A stretch of DNA of 64,000 nt, from the NCBI GenBank assembly GCA_963753055.1, contig CAVWAP010000001.1:682001-746000 (forward strand). The letters run 5' to 3'. The stretch is from JAUWGC01 sp963753055. Its GTDB lineage: Bacteria > Bacteroidota > Bacteroidia > Bacteroidales > B18-G4. A model generated the notes under the pieces. It did no database searches. It was given only the letters and a program-made list of their open reading frames with translations, and was not told the DNA's origin. Shown here piece after piece: positions 44,446 through 54,700 of the stretch. The position numbers and the translations under genes were made by a program. The stretch's first letter is position 1, and each line of letters begins with the position of its first letter.

Positions 44446-45807
44446 TTATTTCAATTCCTGAATTACCTCTCTCAACTCATACAGATCCATTGGCTTGGCA
44501 ATGATGTTCCGGTCCCTGTCTACAAGGAACATAGTCGGTGTGGCATAAATACTGTAGTCAAGTGCCGGCCTGGAGTCCCATCCTAGTTTATCATAATAAT
44601 TAATCCACTTGAATTGCCCATTTGTGATGGCTTCCTCATAAGCAGAAAGGCTGGTGTCAACAGATATGGCGATGACCTCCAGGTAATTGTCTTCATTGCT
44701 CTGATAAACATTGTTTAACTCCGGCATGATGGCCTGGCAATGCGTACACCAGGAAGCCCAAAAAACGATCAGGTTATAATCAGCAAGGGATTCAGACAGA
44801 TGGAATCGCTGTCCGTTATGGTCAATAATATCAATATCCGGCGCTTGTTTACCGACCGCCAGCTTTTTAATATTTTCCATCCTTTTGACCAACTCAGATT
44901 GTTCTTCATCGTGAAGGCAGGCTTCAGCAGGCTGGTAATGCTCCGCTATATGGGTAATCACTTTATCGAAACCATAGAGGTTAAAACCATCGATGAGGTA
45001 CTGAAGGGTGAAATTGAATATTTCGTCATCATCCATCGTTTTGTACAGTATGGTATCGATAGCCTGTATGAAGTTATTCTCCTGGTCCTCTTTGGAGAAT
45101 GACGGATCCCTGTAAAGGGCAAGATAACCTATGATTTTAGTTGAGATAACACTGCTCCTCATGAGACTGGGGTCGTCCAGACTGATCCCATCAAAATAAT
45201 GAGCTTTGATATACTCATTTTGCTCCTGCAGAGGCAGGTCTATGTTGATGAGATATGGTTTGTCAATCCTTATTGCTTTTGCAGCATAGGTCATTGTATT
45301 CAGGTCGAGCATGGATTGTACATAGGTGTCAAAGTCATCCTGAACCATCTTGTATTCAGCCCGTACCGACTTGTGAAAATCAGTCTTGGTTGGATAATAG
45401 ACAAGGAGAGGATTAAGCAGGTCAAGCTTGTACTGGCTTTCTTCTTTCCTGAATAGATAATCATACCACAGCAAGTTCTCGACAGATGAAGAAAATGCAA
45501 TGTTCTCAATTGGATTGATGACATTAGTTGTCAGGTTAACAGTTTCTTCGTTATAGATGAAGTCAATAAATTTCTGGTTGCCGAAGATCAACCTGTAAAA
45601 ACCTGTTTCGTGCCCTGAAAGGCTTATCTCGAAAGCCCCGGAGAGATTTGTCTGTGTTGAATCTATTATTTTATGCTGGTCGCCGTAAAAGTCAGCAAGG
45701 TAGAGCACTTTACCGGGGAGCCCGTCTATAACACCTGAAACGGTGTGATGCTGTGAGTAAGAAAGAAAAAACGTGCTAACTAGGATTAAAAGAAGGGTTA
45801 ATCTCAT
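44446..45807 (-). CDS. Secreted TlpA-like thioredoxin with DUF4369 domain
   Basis: 453 residues from the ATG at 45805-45807. A signal peptide (MRLTLLLILVSTFFLSYSQ) is followed by a DUF4369-type domain (HHTVSGVIDGLPGKVLYLADFYGDQHKIIDSTQTNLSG). A helical middle part comes next, and then the AhpC/TSA-TlpA domain (VGKQAPDIDIIDHNGQRFHL, VFWASWCTHCQAIMPELN) with the redox pair CTHC. It probably reduces or rearranges disulfides outside the cytoplasm. It converges with the lutA-like gene, only three bases apart. A short leader follows the TATTTTTG box at 45827-45834. Confidence 0.88.
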   Translation of the reverse strand: MRLTLLLILVSTFFLSYSQHHTVSGVIDGLPGKVLYLADFYGDQHKIIDSTQTNLSGAFEISLSGHETGFYRLIFGNQKFIDFIYNEETVNLTTNVINPIENIAFSSSVENLLWYDYLFRKEESQYKLDLLNPLLVYYPTKTDFHKSVRAEYKMVQDDFDTYVQSMLDLNTMTYAAKAIRIDKPYLINIDLPLQEQNEYIKAHYFDGISLDDPSLMRSSVISTKIIGYLALYRDPSFSKEDQENNFIQAIDTILYKTMDDDEIFNFTLQYLIDGFNLYGFDKVITHIAEHYQPAEACLHDEEQSELVKRMENIKKLAVGKQAPDIDIIDHNGQRFHLSESLADYNLIVFWASWCTHCQAIMPELNNVYQSNEDNYLEVIAISVDTSLSAYEEAITNGQFKWINYYDKLGWDSRPALDYSIYATPTMFLVDRDRNIIAKPMDLYELREVIQELK

Positions 45808-45826
45808 GGCAAACAACTTTGGGTAC

Positions 45827-45834
45827 CAAAAATA
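45827..45834 (-). promoter_or_regulatory. Candidate -7 box for the TlpA-like gene
   Basis: TATTTTTG on the minus strand fits TAnnTTTG and lies 19 bases before the ATG. It abuts the T-run of the terminator of the upstream PKD gene. Confidence 0.45.
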
Positions 45835-45835
45835 G

Positions 45836-45867
45836 AAAAAAGTGGCCTATTTATGAAACAGGCCACT
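45836..45867 (-). terminator. Rho-independent terminator of the PKD lipoprotein gene
   Basis: Minus-strand hairpin with perfect 8-bp arms AGTGGCCT/AGGCCACT, an 11-base loop and six T residues directly after the stem. It starts 37 bases after the stop codon of the PKD gene (45905-45907). Confidence 0.85.
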
Positions 45868-45904
45868 TCATGTATGTAAAAAAGAATAATTAGCAGATGA
45901 AGTA

Positions 45905-46549
45905 TTAATTTGTTATATTAATCTCAACAGTATAAGTATCAGTTAATGAGAGGCTGTTAATAACCTCAAGAGTTACAGCATATTTTCCACCCATATCATA
46001 AGTATAGTTTGTTGAGTGGGCTGAGGAATAGTCAGTATCATACAGACCATCTCCATTATAGTCCCATCTGAATCTCAAACCAGTACTTTCAGGGCTGGCT
46101 GCAAATGTTGGACTTGCATCAAAAATCTTTTGATTTCCAACCTGGCTTCCAACGTTTTTAACGACAAATAGCGCAACCGGAGGGATACTGTCTTTATACA
46201 CATTGACATTAGCCCTGGTGATATTGCTCCAGCCCTCTGAGTCACGTACTTCCAGTTTAACAGGGTGATCACAGCAGGTTGCAAAACTGTATACAGCAAC
46301 CTTCTCGGTTGTCCATTCAGTATCCCATCTGCCATCAGCGTCCCAGTCCCAACGGACTTCTAGCATAGAGGCCGGATCCTGGTCATCAAAACTTTGAGAT
46401 GCATCAAATGTAAATACGGTAGAGACAGGCCCTTGAGGCGGGTCTACCATCAGTGCTGGTGTAGGAATAGTATTATCTTCTTCTTTCTGGCAGGATACAA
46501 ATGCAAGTACCCCTACCAATAAGATTATTCCTAAGACTTGGGTTTTCAT
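45905..46549 (-). CDS. PKD-domain lipoprotein
   Basis: 214 residues. The signal peptide ends in a lipobox (LAFVSC, cysteine ~20). Two PKD-like beta domains are visible: TFDASQSFDDQDPASMLEVRWDWDADG and RFRWDYNGDGLYDTDYSSAHSTNYTYDMGGKYAVTLEV. The PKD unit has the same WDWDADGRWDTEW type pattern as the FISUMP lipoproteins at 46936 and 54992, so the three share a module. It is probably attached to the outer membrane or surface. The function is unknown. Confidence 0.8.
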   Translation of the reverse strand: MKTQVLGIILLVGVLAFVSCQKEEDNTIPTPALMVDPPQGPVSTVFTFDASQSFDDQDPASMLEVRWDWDADGRWDTEWTTEKVAVYSFATCCDHPVKLEVRDSEGWSNITRANVNVYKDSIPPVALFVVKNVGSQVGNQKIFDASPTFAASPESTGLRFRWDYNGDGLYDTDYSSAHSTNYTYDMGGKYAVTLEVINSLSLTDTYTVEINITN

Positions 46550-46935
46550 AGTTAGTTAGTTTTATAGGTTTAACTTGTAGATCGTAAATAAAGAGCATTA
46601 TTAGTTTTCTTCAAGATGGCTTTGGTGTACCATTTTGAAGACGTGAATCGTGCAGCTAAGATAATAAGTCATAATGAAAAATCCAAATCAATCTATTGTA
46701 AGTAAGTATATTTACTTACGATTTGGGGGGTATTAGTGCTCGCAGAGACCTTTACGTATAGGTAATTCCACCATATATGTTGGTGAATAGGTGAATTCAC
46801 CCAGTGCTATTGAAAATACATCTAATATACTAAAAATGAATAGTTTAGGTGAAATAAACAAGATTTTGTTGATAAATTGTAAAAAAATTCTTAAACTAAA
46901 TAACTTTCTCATTTCTCCAGTCAAAAATACCTGCA
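46550..46935. other. AT-rich spacer with a short inverted repeat
   Basis: A 386-base gap without a supported gene. The only structured element is an inverted repeat, GTAAGTAA-N6-TTACTTAC (46698-46719), extended by three further pairs including one G-T. A six-G run follows at 46725-46730. It could be an operator or the end of the FISUMP transcript, but there is no T-run. The 67-codon minus-strand frame at 46733-46936 is AT-rich and unsupported. Confidence 0.5.
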
Positions 46936-48225
46936 TTATTTAGCGTCCTTTACGCATCTGACGGAGAATGCAAATGATTTCTCATACTTATCGCGTAGTA
47001 CCTGACTGTTATCGTTAAACAGGTACCTGCACCAGGCAAGATTGGATGCGTCATCGGAGGAAAAGAAAGTCCCATAAGAGTCAAGGGAAAGGAATTGACC
47101 TCCATTGTGATAACCTCCCAGGAGGCCTTCAAAACCTGAACTTCCACCGGCTTTGAGCTTTGTACCTTCATCAGTGCCTCTTAAGCCTGATTTAATAACT
47201 TCAGTCTCGGGCATTCCAACAGCCATCTCCATTTCCATAAATTCAACATCATCAGGTATATGCCATCCGTTTGGGCAGATACCCTGGCTGTTTTTATCGG
47301 CTCCATACTGCATCATTTCATCCCACTGGTACAAGCCACCATAGGTGTCGCAATTATTTGTGTTATCACCATAGCAGAATTTCTCAATGACCTGATTGTT
47401 AGCCTGTCCCTGGCTGCCATTAACCATATCTCCGATGTTCATATTTTTGGCCATCCAGCATGCATTGCCTATCAGAACTGTTGGGTATACTTGCTGGTCC
47501 CTCGGGTCAGTGAAAGGATCTCCACATGTAAAGGATGATCCTCCTAAAGTTGTAAATGTCCACACGGCACCAGGTGTATCGTCTCCATGAATGTCTTTGG
47601 CCACGATTTTCCAGTAATAAATTGTGTTCTCCTGTAATGTTCCCGGGTCATAGATTGTTGTATTGATATCCTGGTCTACAAGGGGTGGATTGTTTGTTGT
47701 GCCGAAATAAACATCATATTTTAGCAGGTCCCCATCGGGGTCTGTGCAGGACCAGCTGAGGTTTGTGGTGATGTGAACATCAGTTTCCCCATCAGTTGGG
47801 TCAGGGTTTCCCGGAGGGTTGGGTGGATTGTTGGCTGCACCTGAAACTGTTATGGTTTCCGTTGCTAAACCTGTTAGCCCACCTGTATCTTTCACTTCAA
47901 GTTTAACAGAATAGTTCCCTTCAACGGGGTATGTATTTTGAGCTTGCGGGTCATTTGAGTATTGTGTATCCCATGTGCCATCCCCATTCCAGTCCCATCT
48001 GAATTGCAAAGCCGCGATCTGGTCCTCCGTATCGTGGCTGCCGGAAGCATCAAACTGGAAAATGGTGCTTGTACCACCGGATGTAGGTTGTACTGTAAAC
48101 ACAGCTGTAGGTGCAGTATTGGCAGGTGGATCTTCCTCTTTAGTATCTTTATCACATGAATAGAATGATGTAATGATAAGAATCGATATTAAAACCAGGG
48201 TGAACCTGGAAATCATGTTTTTCAT
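46936..48225 (-). CDS. FISUMP-type lipoprotein with PKD and fibronectin-like domains (copy 1)
   Basis: About 429 residues from the ATG at 48223-48225 (upstream start adds 14 unlikely residues). A lipoprotein signal ends in SFYSC. Domains in order: a PKD domain (TAVFTVQPTSGGTSTIFQFDASG...RWDWNGDGTWDT), a fibronectin-like domain (PPNPPGNPDPTDGETDV...LKYDVYFGTTNNPPLVDQD...YYWKIVAKD), and the FISUMP domain (DPRDQQVYPTVLIGNACWMAKNMNIG, LYQWDEMMQY, GICPNGWHIPDDVEF, FAFSVRCVKD). It is probably surface-anchored with a ligand-binding C-terminus. It diverges from the first T9SS adhesin. Confidence 0.88.
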   Translation of the reverse strand: MKNMISRFTLVLISILIITSFYSCDKDTKEEDPPANTAPTAVFTVQPTSGGTSTIFQFDASGSHDTEDQIAALQFRWDWNGDGTWDTQYSNDPQAQNTYPVEGNYSVKLEVKDTGGLTGLATETITVSGAANNPPNPPGNPDPTDGETDVHITTNLSWSCTDPDGDLLKYDVYFGTTNNPPLVDQDINTTIYDPGTLQENTIYYWKIVAKDIHGDDTPGAVWTFTTLGGSSFTCGDPFTDPRDQQVYPTVLIGNACWMAKNMNIGDMVNGSQGQANNQVIEKFCYGDNTNNCDTYGGLYQWDEMMQYGADKNSQGICPNGWHIPDDVEFMEMEMAVGMPETEVIKSGLRGTDEGTKLKAGGSSGFEGLLGGYHNGGQFLSLDSYGTFFSSDDASNLAWCRYLFNDNSQVLRDKYEKSFAFSVRCVKDAK

Positions 48226-48256
48226 TGTATTGGTTTTAATTAAGCTATTAAAGCTG

Positions 48257-48264
48257 CAAAAGTA
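48257..48264 (-). promoter_or_regulatory. Candidate -7 box for FISUMP lipoprotein copy 1
   Basis: TACTTTTG on the minus strand fits TAnnTTTG, 31 bases before the start codon. No TTG -33 element lies at the right spacing. Confidence 0.4.
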
Positions 48265-48353
48265 CATTTTTTTCGTGTTCCACTTTCCGCTTTCTTATTC
48301 AGCGATTTTTTATTATCTTTACACACCAAATCAGGTCTAGTTACAGACTGTCT

Positions 48354-51300
48354 ATGAAAAGCTTAGCATTAAAGTTAACTCAAAGCATTTTACTGTTATA
48401 CCTGGGTTTGATGACCTCTCAAATTTTTGCCCAGGTTCCAACCGTTGGCGATTGCCTGGGAGCGATTCCGGTATGCCAGGGATACTATTTCCAACCAAAT
48501 ACATCAACAGGTGTTGGTAATTACCCGGGCGAAGTATCGGGTGCGATTACATGTCCATATACATGTCTGGATGGAGAGGCTAACAGCACCTGGTACCGTT
48601 TTACAGTAATCACATCTGGAATGCTGAGGTTTACAATCAGTCCTGTTACACAAAGTGATGATTATGACTGGGCTGTTTACAACCTGACAAACCATCGCTG
48701 TGAACAAATTATTACCCATGCACACGAGATGTGTGTGAGTTGTAATTCTTCAGGAGGCTCTGGTTTACAAGGTGATACAGGTGCCGAAGATGGATTTGAT
48801 GAATGTGCGGGACCTGGTAATCAGAATGGAAACACAAAATGGAATATTGAAATTCCAGTTATCGAAGGTGAAACCTATGTGCTGTATTTAAGTGATTGGA
48901 CTCAGACACCAACTGGTTATTCTCTTGATTTTTCTAATTCTACGGCAGAGATTTATGATACTGTCCCTCCTGTAATTGATTCAATATATGCAGACCAAAT
49001 TAGCGGTTGTGAAACAGACCAATTGGATATAAAGTTTTCAGAAGCTGTCAAATGTAATAGGGTTAACGCCGGTGTTTTTGAAGTTACAGGCCCGGGTGGT
49101 CCTTACCAGGCAATTATGGCTCTTGGCCCTGCATGTGATGTGGGAGGTGAATGGGAAGATTTTTTCACCATAACATTTGACAAAGCATTTACATCGAATG
49201 GAGATTACACCTTGCTATTCTCTCCGGGATTCCCACCAATAACCGATGCATGTGATAACCCAGCTGCTGCTTCTGCTACCACATTCACCCTTAACCTGGG
49301 GGCACCATATGTAGTCGACTTAGGTATTGTTATTACCAATGCCATATGTAACGTTGCCAATGGTTCTATTACAGGACTTGTTGTTAATGGAGGCTCAGGC
49401 TCTTTATCATACTACTGGATTAACCAGAGTGGCGACACAGTTGGTTACGATGTTGACCTGCTCAACCAGAAATCGGGGAGCTATACCCTGGAGGTTCATG
49501 ATGAAGCATCCTGTGTCAGTTATGCCGGCCCTTATTCCATTGCTGATGAAGGAGCTCCCGATGTAGATGAAACTGGAATTCAAATCAATGAAGCCACCTG
49601 CAGTGAAGCAAATGGTTCAATCACTGGTTTGGATGTCACGGGCTCAGAACCAATTACTTATGAATGGTCAGATAGCCAGGGACAGGTTGCGGGCACTGAC
49701 CTCGATCTTTATAATGCCTTTGCCGAATTCTATACGTTATCGATAAGCGATGTGAATGGTTGTGAGGTTGTGATCGGACCCTATGAAATTTCTGATGAGC
49801 CTGCACCGCTTATCGTTGAGGACAATTTGGAAATATTGCATAATACCTGCGATTTTCAGAATGGAACGGTTCAGGGCTTGACCGCTTTTAGCAGCAGCAC
49901 CACCCTTAATTTTGAATGGGAGGATGATCTGGGCAATCCTGTTGGAGGCAACAGCATTGACCTGACAGGAGTACCCGGTGGATTGTATACATTAACAATT
50001 ATTGACGATAATGATTGTGAAAGTATTGGCGGGCCATACCTGGTGGAGGATTTCCCTGCCGCCGTGGTAGATACCAATAATATGATCGTACAGAGCTCTA
50101 CCTGTGGAGCAAACGATGGATCCCTGACAAACTTAAATGTAAGTGGCAGCGGACCCTTTACCTATGAATGGCGCGATGGATCTGGCATACTGGTAAGCAA
50201 TTCACTTGACCTTCTGGATATTGTTGGCGGAAGTTATACATTAACTGTATTTGACGACAATCTTTGTGAAACGCTTATGGGGCCCTTACTTATTCCTGAT
50301 GAAGGCGGTGCCGATGTGGACGAAGCAGCCATGGTATTGAACCCCTCAAATTGTTATGAGGATGATGGCAGCATTACTGGCCTTCAGATAATAGGTTTTC
50401 CACCATTCACATACACCTGGAGAGATGCCGGCAATAATGTAGCAGGCAATGATCTTGACCTGCTCAATGTTACCACCAGCTTATATACCCTTGAGATAAG
50501 GGATGGTAATGATTGTATCTCTTATAGTGGGCCACACCCCCTGGATAATATCGGTGGAGCAGATTTTAATTCTCTTCAGTCGACAAACCCAACCTGCGAG
50601 CTGGACAATGGCCGTATTGTAATCGATGCCAGCGGTGGTGTCGGTGCCCTGGCATTCTCCGTTGATGGAGGTATCAACTGGCAGAGTAGTAATGTCTTTG
50701 AAGATCTTGCTCCCGGCAGTTATACTTTGCAGATCCTGGATGAGCATGACTGTATCAGCGATTATGGTTCGGCTGTCATCCTGGAGAATGAAGGAGAAGG
50801 TGTCAGCGTGACCGCAGGCAGCAACTCGCCGGTCTGTTCCGGAGAGGCATTGCATTTAAGCTGTGACATAGATGCTGATCAATACCTGTGGCAGGGGCCA
50901 AATGGATTTAGCAGTACTGAAAAGAACCCGGTAATCCCGAATACAAGTGTTGCGGATAGCGGACAGTATGAGTTAACAGTAACGGTATCAACAAACAACT
51001 GCCAGGGTATCTCCACAGCAGATGTTATAGTAACTGAAAGCTTTACGATGGGATTGCAGGTAGTGCCAAGCAAGAACCCAATTTATCGCGGTGAAGAAGT
51101 GATGTTTACTGCCCAGCCTAACCCACAGGGTTACCCTGGAATATATTTATGGAGGATTGATGGCGTTGAGGTTCTGAGGGGAGATGACGCCACATATTAT
51201 AATTCTACCTTGATGGATGGGCAGGTGGTGAGTTGTGAGATGCTCTTTGAGGAAGGCTGTGTGCTCAATAACCCGGCCCTGTCAAATCCGGTAACCATGG

Positions 51301-51608
51301 TTGTAGAGGAGCTACCCATGTATTTCCCGAACTCCTTCCGTCCTGATAGCCCACTTTCCGATAACCGCATCTTTAAGCCCAAGACCCAGCTGGATAATAT
51401 TGTCGAATATAGTTTATTTATCTATGACCGTTGGGGAAGTTTGATGTTTGAGACACAAAATCTTGAAGAAGGGTGGGATGGCACCCTGAATGGCGAAAAA
51501 TGCCCTGTAGGAGTATATGCATATGTCGCCAAATACACCCTTGAAGGCAATGCAGCCAAAGCTGGCGAGACATTCGAGAAAGCAGGAGCTGTCAGCTTGG
51601 TTAGATAG
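48354..51608 (+). CDS. T9SS type B adhesin with SprB-like repeats (copy 1)
   Basis: 1084 residues. A signal peptide (1-26) leads to a CUB-like N-terminal domain beginning VPTVGDCLGAIPVCQGYYFQP, then a Big-type domain (SGCETDQLDIKFSEAVKCNRVN...). Six ~80-residue repeats follow, of the form TCxxxNGSITGL...YEWxDxxG...LDLxxxxxGxYTLxxxDxxxC...GPYxIxDE. An Ig-like domain (CSGEALHLSCDIDADQYLWQGPNG) comes next, and the end is a gliding-motility/CHU_C type B sorting domain (YFPNSFRPDSPLSDNR...IYDRWG...EGWDGTLNGEKCPVGVYAYV). It is probably a surface adhesin. From base 49968 it is ~99% identical to the next gene. A TATCTTTA box lies at 48314-48321. Confidence 0.9.
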   Translation: MKSLALKLTQSILLLYLGLMTSQIFAQVPTVGDCLGAIPVCQGYYFQPNTSTGVGNYPGEVSGAITCPYTCLDGEANSTWYRFTVITSGMLRFTISPVTQSDDYDWAVYNLTNHRCEQIITHAHEMCVSCNSSGGSGLQGDTGAEDGFDECAGPGNQNGNTKWNIEIPVIEGETYVLYLSDWTQTPTGYSLDFSNSTAEIYDTVPPVIDSIYADQISGCETDQLDIKFSEAVKCNRVNAGVFEVTGPGGPYQAIMALGPACDVGGEWEDFFTITFDKAFTSNGDYTLLFSPGFPPITDACDNPAAASATTFTLNLGAPYVVDLGIVITNAICNVANGSITGLVVNGGSGSLSYYWINQSGDTVGYDVDLLNQKSGSYTLEVHDEASCVSYAGPYSIADEGAPDVDETGIQINEATCSEANGSITGLDVTGSEPITYEWSDSQGQVAGTDLDLYNAFAEFYTLSISDVNGCEVVIGPYEISDEPAPLIVEDNLEILHNTCDFQNGTVQGLTAFSSSTTLNFEWEDDLGNPVGGNSIDLTGVPGGLYTLTIIDDNDCESIGGPYLVEDFPAAVVDTNNMIVQSSTCGANDGSLTNLNVSGSGPFTYEWRDGSGILVSNSLDLLDIVGGSYTLTVFDDNLCETLMGPLLIPDEGGADVDEAAMVLNPSNCYEDDGSITGLQIIGFPPFTYTWRDAGNNVAGNDLDLLNVTTSLYTLEIRDGNDCISYSGPHPLDNIGGADFNSLQSTNPTCELDNGRIVIDASGGVGALAFSVDGGINWQSSNVFEDLAPGSYTLQILDEHDCISDYGSAVILENEGEGVSVTAGSNSPVCSGEALHLSCDIDADQYLWQGPNGFSSTEKNPVIPNTSVADSGQYELTVTVSTNNCQGISTADVIVTESFTMGLQVVPSKNPIYRGEEVMFTAQPNPQGYPGIYLWRIDGVEVLRGDDATYYNSTLMDGQVVSCEMLFEEGCVLNNPALSNPVTMVVEELPMYFPNSFRPDSPLSDNRIFKPKTQLDNIVEYSLFIYDRWGSLMFETQNLEEGWDGTLNGEKCPVGVYAYVAKYTLEGNAAKAGETFEKAGAVSLVR
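49968..51410 (+). repeat. Near-identical 1443-bp tract, copy 1
   Basis: It matches 53296-54738 at a constant offset of 3328 bases with about 15 mismatches by eye (about 99% identity) and no gaps. Upstream of it the two genes are clearly more diverged. It covers the end of repeat 3, repeats 4-6, the Ig-like domains and the start of the sorting domain. Confidence 0.9.
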
Positions 51609-51676
51609 TGGTTGGTGCCCTTCGACTCCGCTCAGGATGACAATGTTGGTGGTTATTTCTCTTTTCTCTTTTTTAT
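51607..51676. repeat. 3'-flanking repeat, copy 1
   Basis: Directly after the stop codon: GTGGTTGGTG, then CCCTTCGACTCCGCTCAGG, then ATGACAAT and GGTGGTTATTT, followed by TTTCTCT heptads. The same order recurs at 54937-55018 after the second adhesin. The CTTCGACTCCGCTCAGG core is a motif that turns up dispersed in bacterial genomes. Confidence 0.8.
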
Positions 51677-51684
51677 TATCTTTG
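51677..51684 (+). promoter_or_regulatory. Candidate -7 box for T9SS adhesin copy 2
   Basis: TATCTTTG fits TAnnTTTG and lies 27 bases before the ATG at 51712. So the second adhesin probably has its own promoter inside the duplicated flank. Confidence 0.5.
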
Positions 51685-51711
51685 TAATCCAACGCACTAA
51701 CCCACAACCAG

Positions 51712-54700
51712 ATGATCACCCGAATCAGATCTATAGTTCTGCTGTTATTACTAAGTTTTGCTTCTTTTCAGATGCTGGCCCAGGTACCAACTGTTCAGGA
51801 TTGCCTTGGTGCAATACCTGTTTGCCAGGGTGTATATTTTCAACCAAATGCATTTTCTGGAACAGGAAACTATCTTAATGAAATTTCCAACGGGCCCGGA
51901 TGCCCATCAGAATGCATGCTTGATGGTGAAAAAAATGATGTATGGTATATAATCACTGTATTGTCTGATGGTAACCTGGGATTCTTACTTACACCAAATA
52001 CCATGAGTGACGACTATGATTGGGCGGTCTATAATCTTACTTATGCTAAATGCGATGAGATAATCAACAGAACACTGGAAGTTAGCTGTAACTGGTCTGG
52101 AACATCTGGGGGCACAGGACCAAATGGAAATTCCGCCTCTTCTTGTCAGGGGGCCAGTGGGACACCGTATAATGCATTGGTACCTGTGCAAACAGGTGAA
52201 ATCTTTGTAATCAATATCAGTAACTATACATCTTCTCAGAGCGGGTATACCCTTGATTTTGCTCCTTCCACAGCATCAGTTTTTGACACTGTTCCACCTT
52301 ATATCTCCACAGTTTATGCAAACGGGATTTCAGGATGTGATGTGAATTCCCTTACTTTCGATTTTTCAGAGAATGTGTTGTGCTCCAGGGTCTCACCAGC
52401 TATTTTTGAGATATCCGGACCTGGCGGCCCATATGTTGTCGACAGTATTTATGGAGCTGCATGCGAGGTTGGAGGAGAATGGGAAAAGACATTTACAGTT
52501 TTTACAGACAGGCCCTTCACTTCCAACGGGGATTATATGCTGGTCTTTTCACCTGGATTTCCTCCGATTACAGATGCCTGTGACAATGCTGCCGAAGCTG
52601 ATGCCATTCCTTTTACCCTGGATCTTGGAGCACCAGAAGTTGATGAGTCTGGTATTGTCATTTCAAATGCCTTGTGCAATGTTGCCAATGGTTCAATAAC
52701 AGGATTGCAGGTTACAGGTGGGTCCGGTGCACTGGACTTCTTCTGGTATGATCAGAACTCCTTACTGGCTGGTACGACGCTTGACCTCATTGACCAGAAA
52801 TCCGGAAATTATACGCTGGAGGTGCATGACCAGGCTAACTGTGTTAGTACCGTAGGGCCTTTCTCTATCCTTGATGAGGGAGCACCCGTAGTTGATGAAG
52901 CAGGTATGCAGATTACATCATCTCTATGTAGTGAGGCCAATGGCTCGATTATCGGATTGGATGTTACCGGAATGGGTGCATTAACATATGAATGGACAAA
53001 TAGCCAGGGGCAGGTTGCAGGAACTGACCTGGACCTTCTCGATGCACCGGCTGAGTTCTATACGCTGTCCATCAGCGATATCAACGGCTGCGAGGTTGTA
53101 GTAGGACCCTATGAAATTGAGGACGAACCAGCTCCGGTTGTCGTTGAAGATAATATGGATATTTATCCGGCAACATGTGATCAGGTGAATGGGGCCATAC
53201 TGGGAATAACCACTATTAGTAACAGCACTACACTTACGTTTGAGTGGAAAGATGACCTGGGTGCCACTGTTGGAGGAAATGACATAGAATTAAGCGGAGT
53301 ACCCGGTGGATTGTATACATTAACAATTATTGACGATAATGATTGTGAAAGTATTGGCGGGCCATACCTGGTGGAGGATTTCCCTGCCGCCGTGGTAGAT
53401 ACCAATAATATGATCGTACAGAGCTCTACCTGTGGAGCAAACGATGGATCCCTGACAAACTTAAATGTAAGTGGCAGCGGACCCTTTACCTATGAATGGC
53501 GCGATGGATCTGGCATACTGGTAAGCAATTCACTTGACCTTCTGGATATTGTTGGTGGAAGTTATACATTAACTGTATTTGACGACAATCTTTGTGAAAC
53601 GCTTATGGGGCCCTTACTTATTCCTGATGAAGGCGGTGCCGATGTGGACGAAGCAGCCATGGTATTGAACCCCTCAAATTGTTATGAGGATGATGGCAGC
53701 ATTACTGGCCTTCAGATAATAGGTTTTCCACCATTCACATACACCTGGAGAGATGCCGGCAATAATATAGCAGGCAATGATCTTGACCTGCTCAATGTTA
53801 CCACCAGCTTATATACCCTTGAGATAAGGGATGGTAATGATTGTATTTCTTATAGTGGGCCACACCCCCTGGATAATATCGGTGGAGCAGATTTTAATTC
53901 TCTTCAGTCGACAAACCCAACCTGCGAGCTGGACAATGGCCGTATTGTAATCGATGCCAGCGGTGGTGTCGGTACCCTGGCATTCTCCGTTGATGGAGGT
54001 ATCAACTGGCAGAGTAGTAATGTCTTTGAAGATCTTGCTCCCGGCAGTTATACTTTGCAGATCCTGGATGAGCATGACTGTATCAGCGATTATGGTTCGG
54101 CTGTCATCCTGGAGAATGAAGGAGAAGGTGTCAGCGTGACCGCAGGCAGCAACTCGCCGGTCTGTTCCGGAGAGGCATTGCATTTAAGCTGTGACATAGA
54201 TGCTGATCAATACCTGTGGCAGGGGCCAAATGGCTTTAGCAGTACTGAAAAGAACCCGGTAATCCCGAATACAAGTGTAGCGGATAGCGGACAGTATGAG
54301 TTAACAGTAACGGTATCAACAAACAACTGCCAGGGTGTCTCCACAGCAGATGTTATAGTAACTGAAAGCTTTACGATGGGATTGCAGGTATTGCCAAGCA
54401 AGAACCCAATTTATCGCGGTGAAGAAGTGATGTTTACTGCCCAGCCTAACCCACAGGGTTACCCTGGAATATATTTATGGAGGATTGATGGCGTTGAGGT
54501 ACAAAGGGGAGATGACGCCACATATTATAACTCTACCTTGATGGATGGGCAGGTGGTGAGTTGTGAGATGCTCTTTGAGGAAGGCTGTGTGCTCAATAAT
54601 CCGGCCCTGTCAAATCCGGTAACCATGGTTGTAGAGGAGTTACCCATGTATTTCCCGAACTCCTTCCGTCCTGATAGCCCACTTTCCGATAACCGCATCT

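Noticed and set aside
46733..46936. 67-codon minus-strand frame after FISUMP copy 1
   Set aside because: AT-rich, hydrophobic and low-complexity, with no promoter-like box and no homology that I recognise.
50481..50855. 124-codon minus-strand frame, also repeated at 53809-54183
   Set aside because: Its presence in both copies reflects only the DNA identity of the tandem adhesins, not conservation of a protein.
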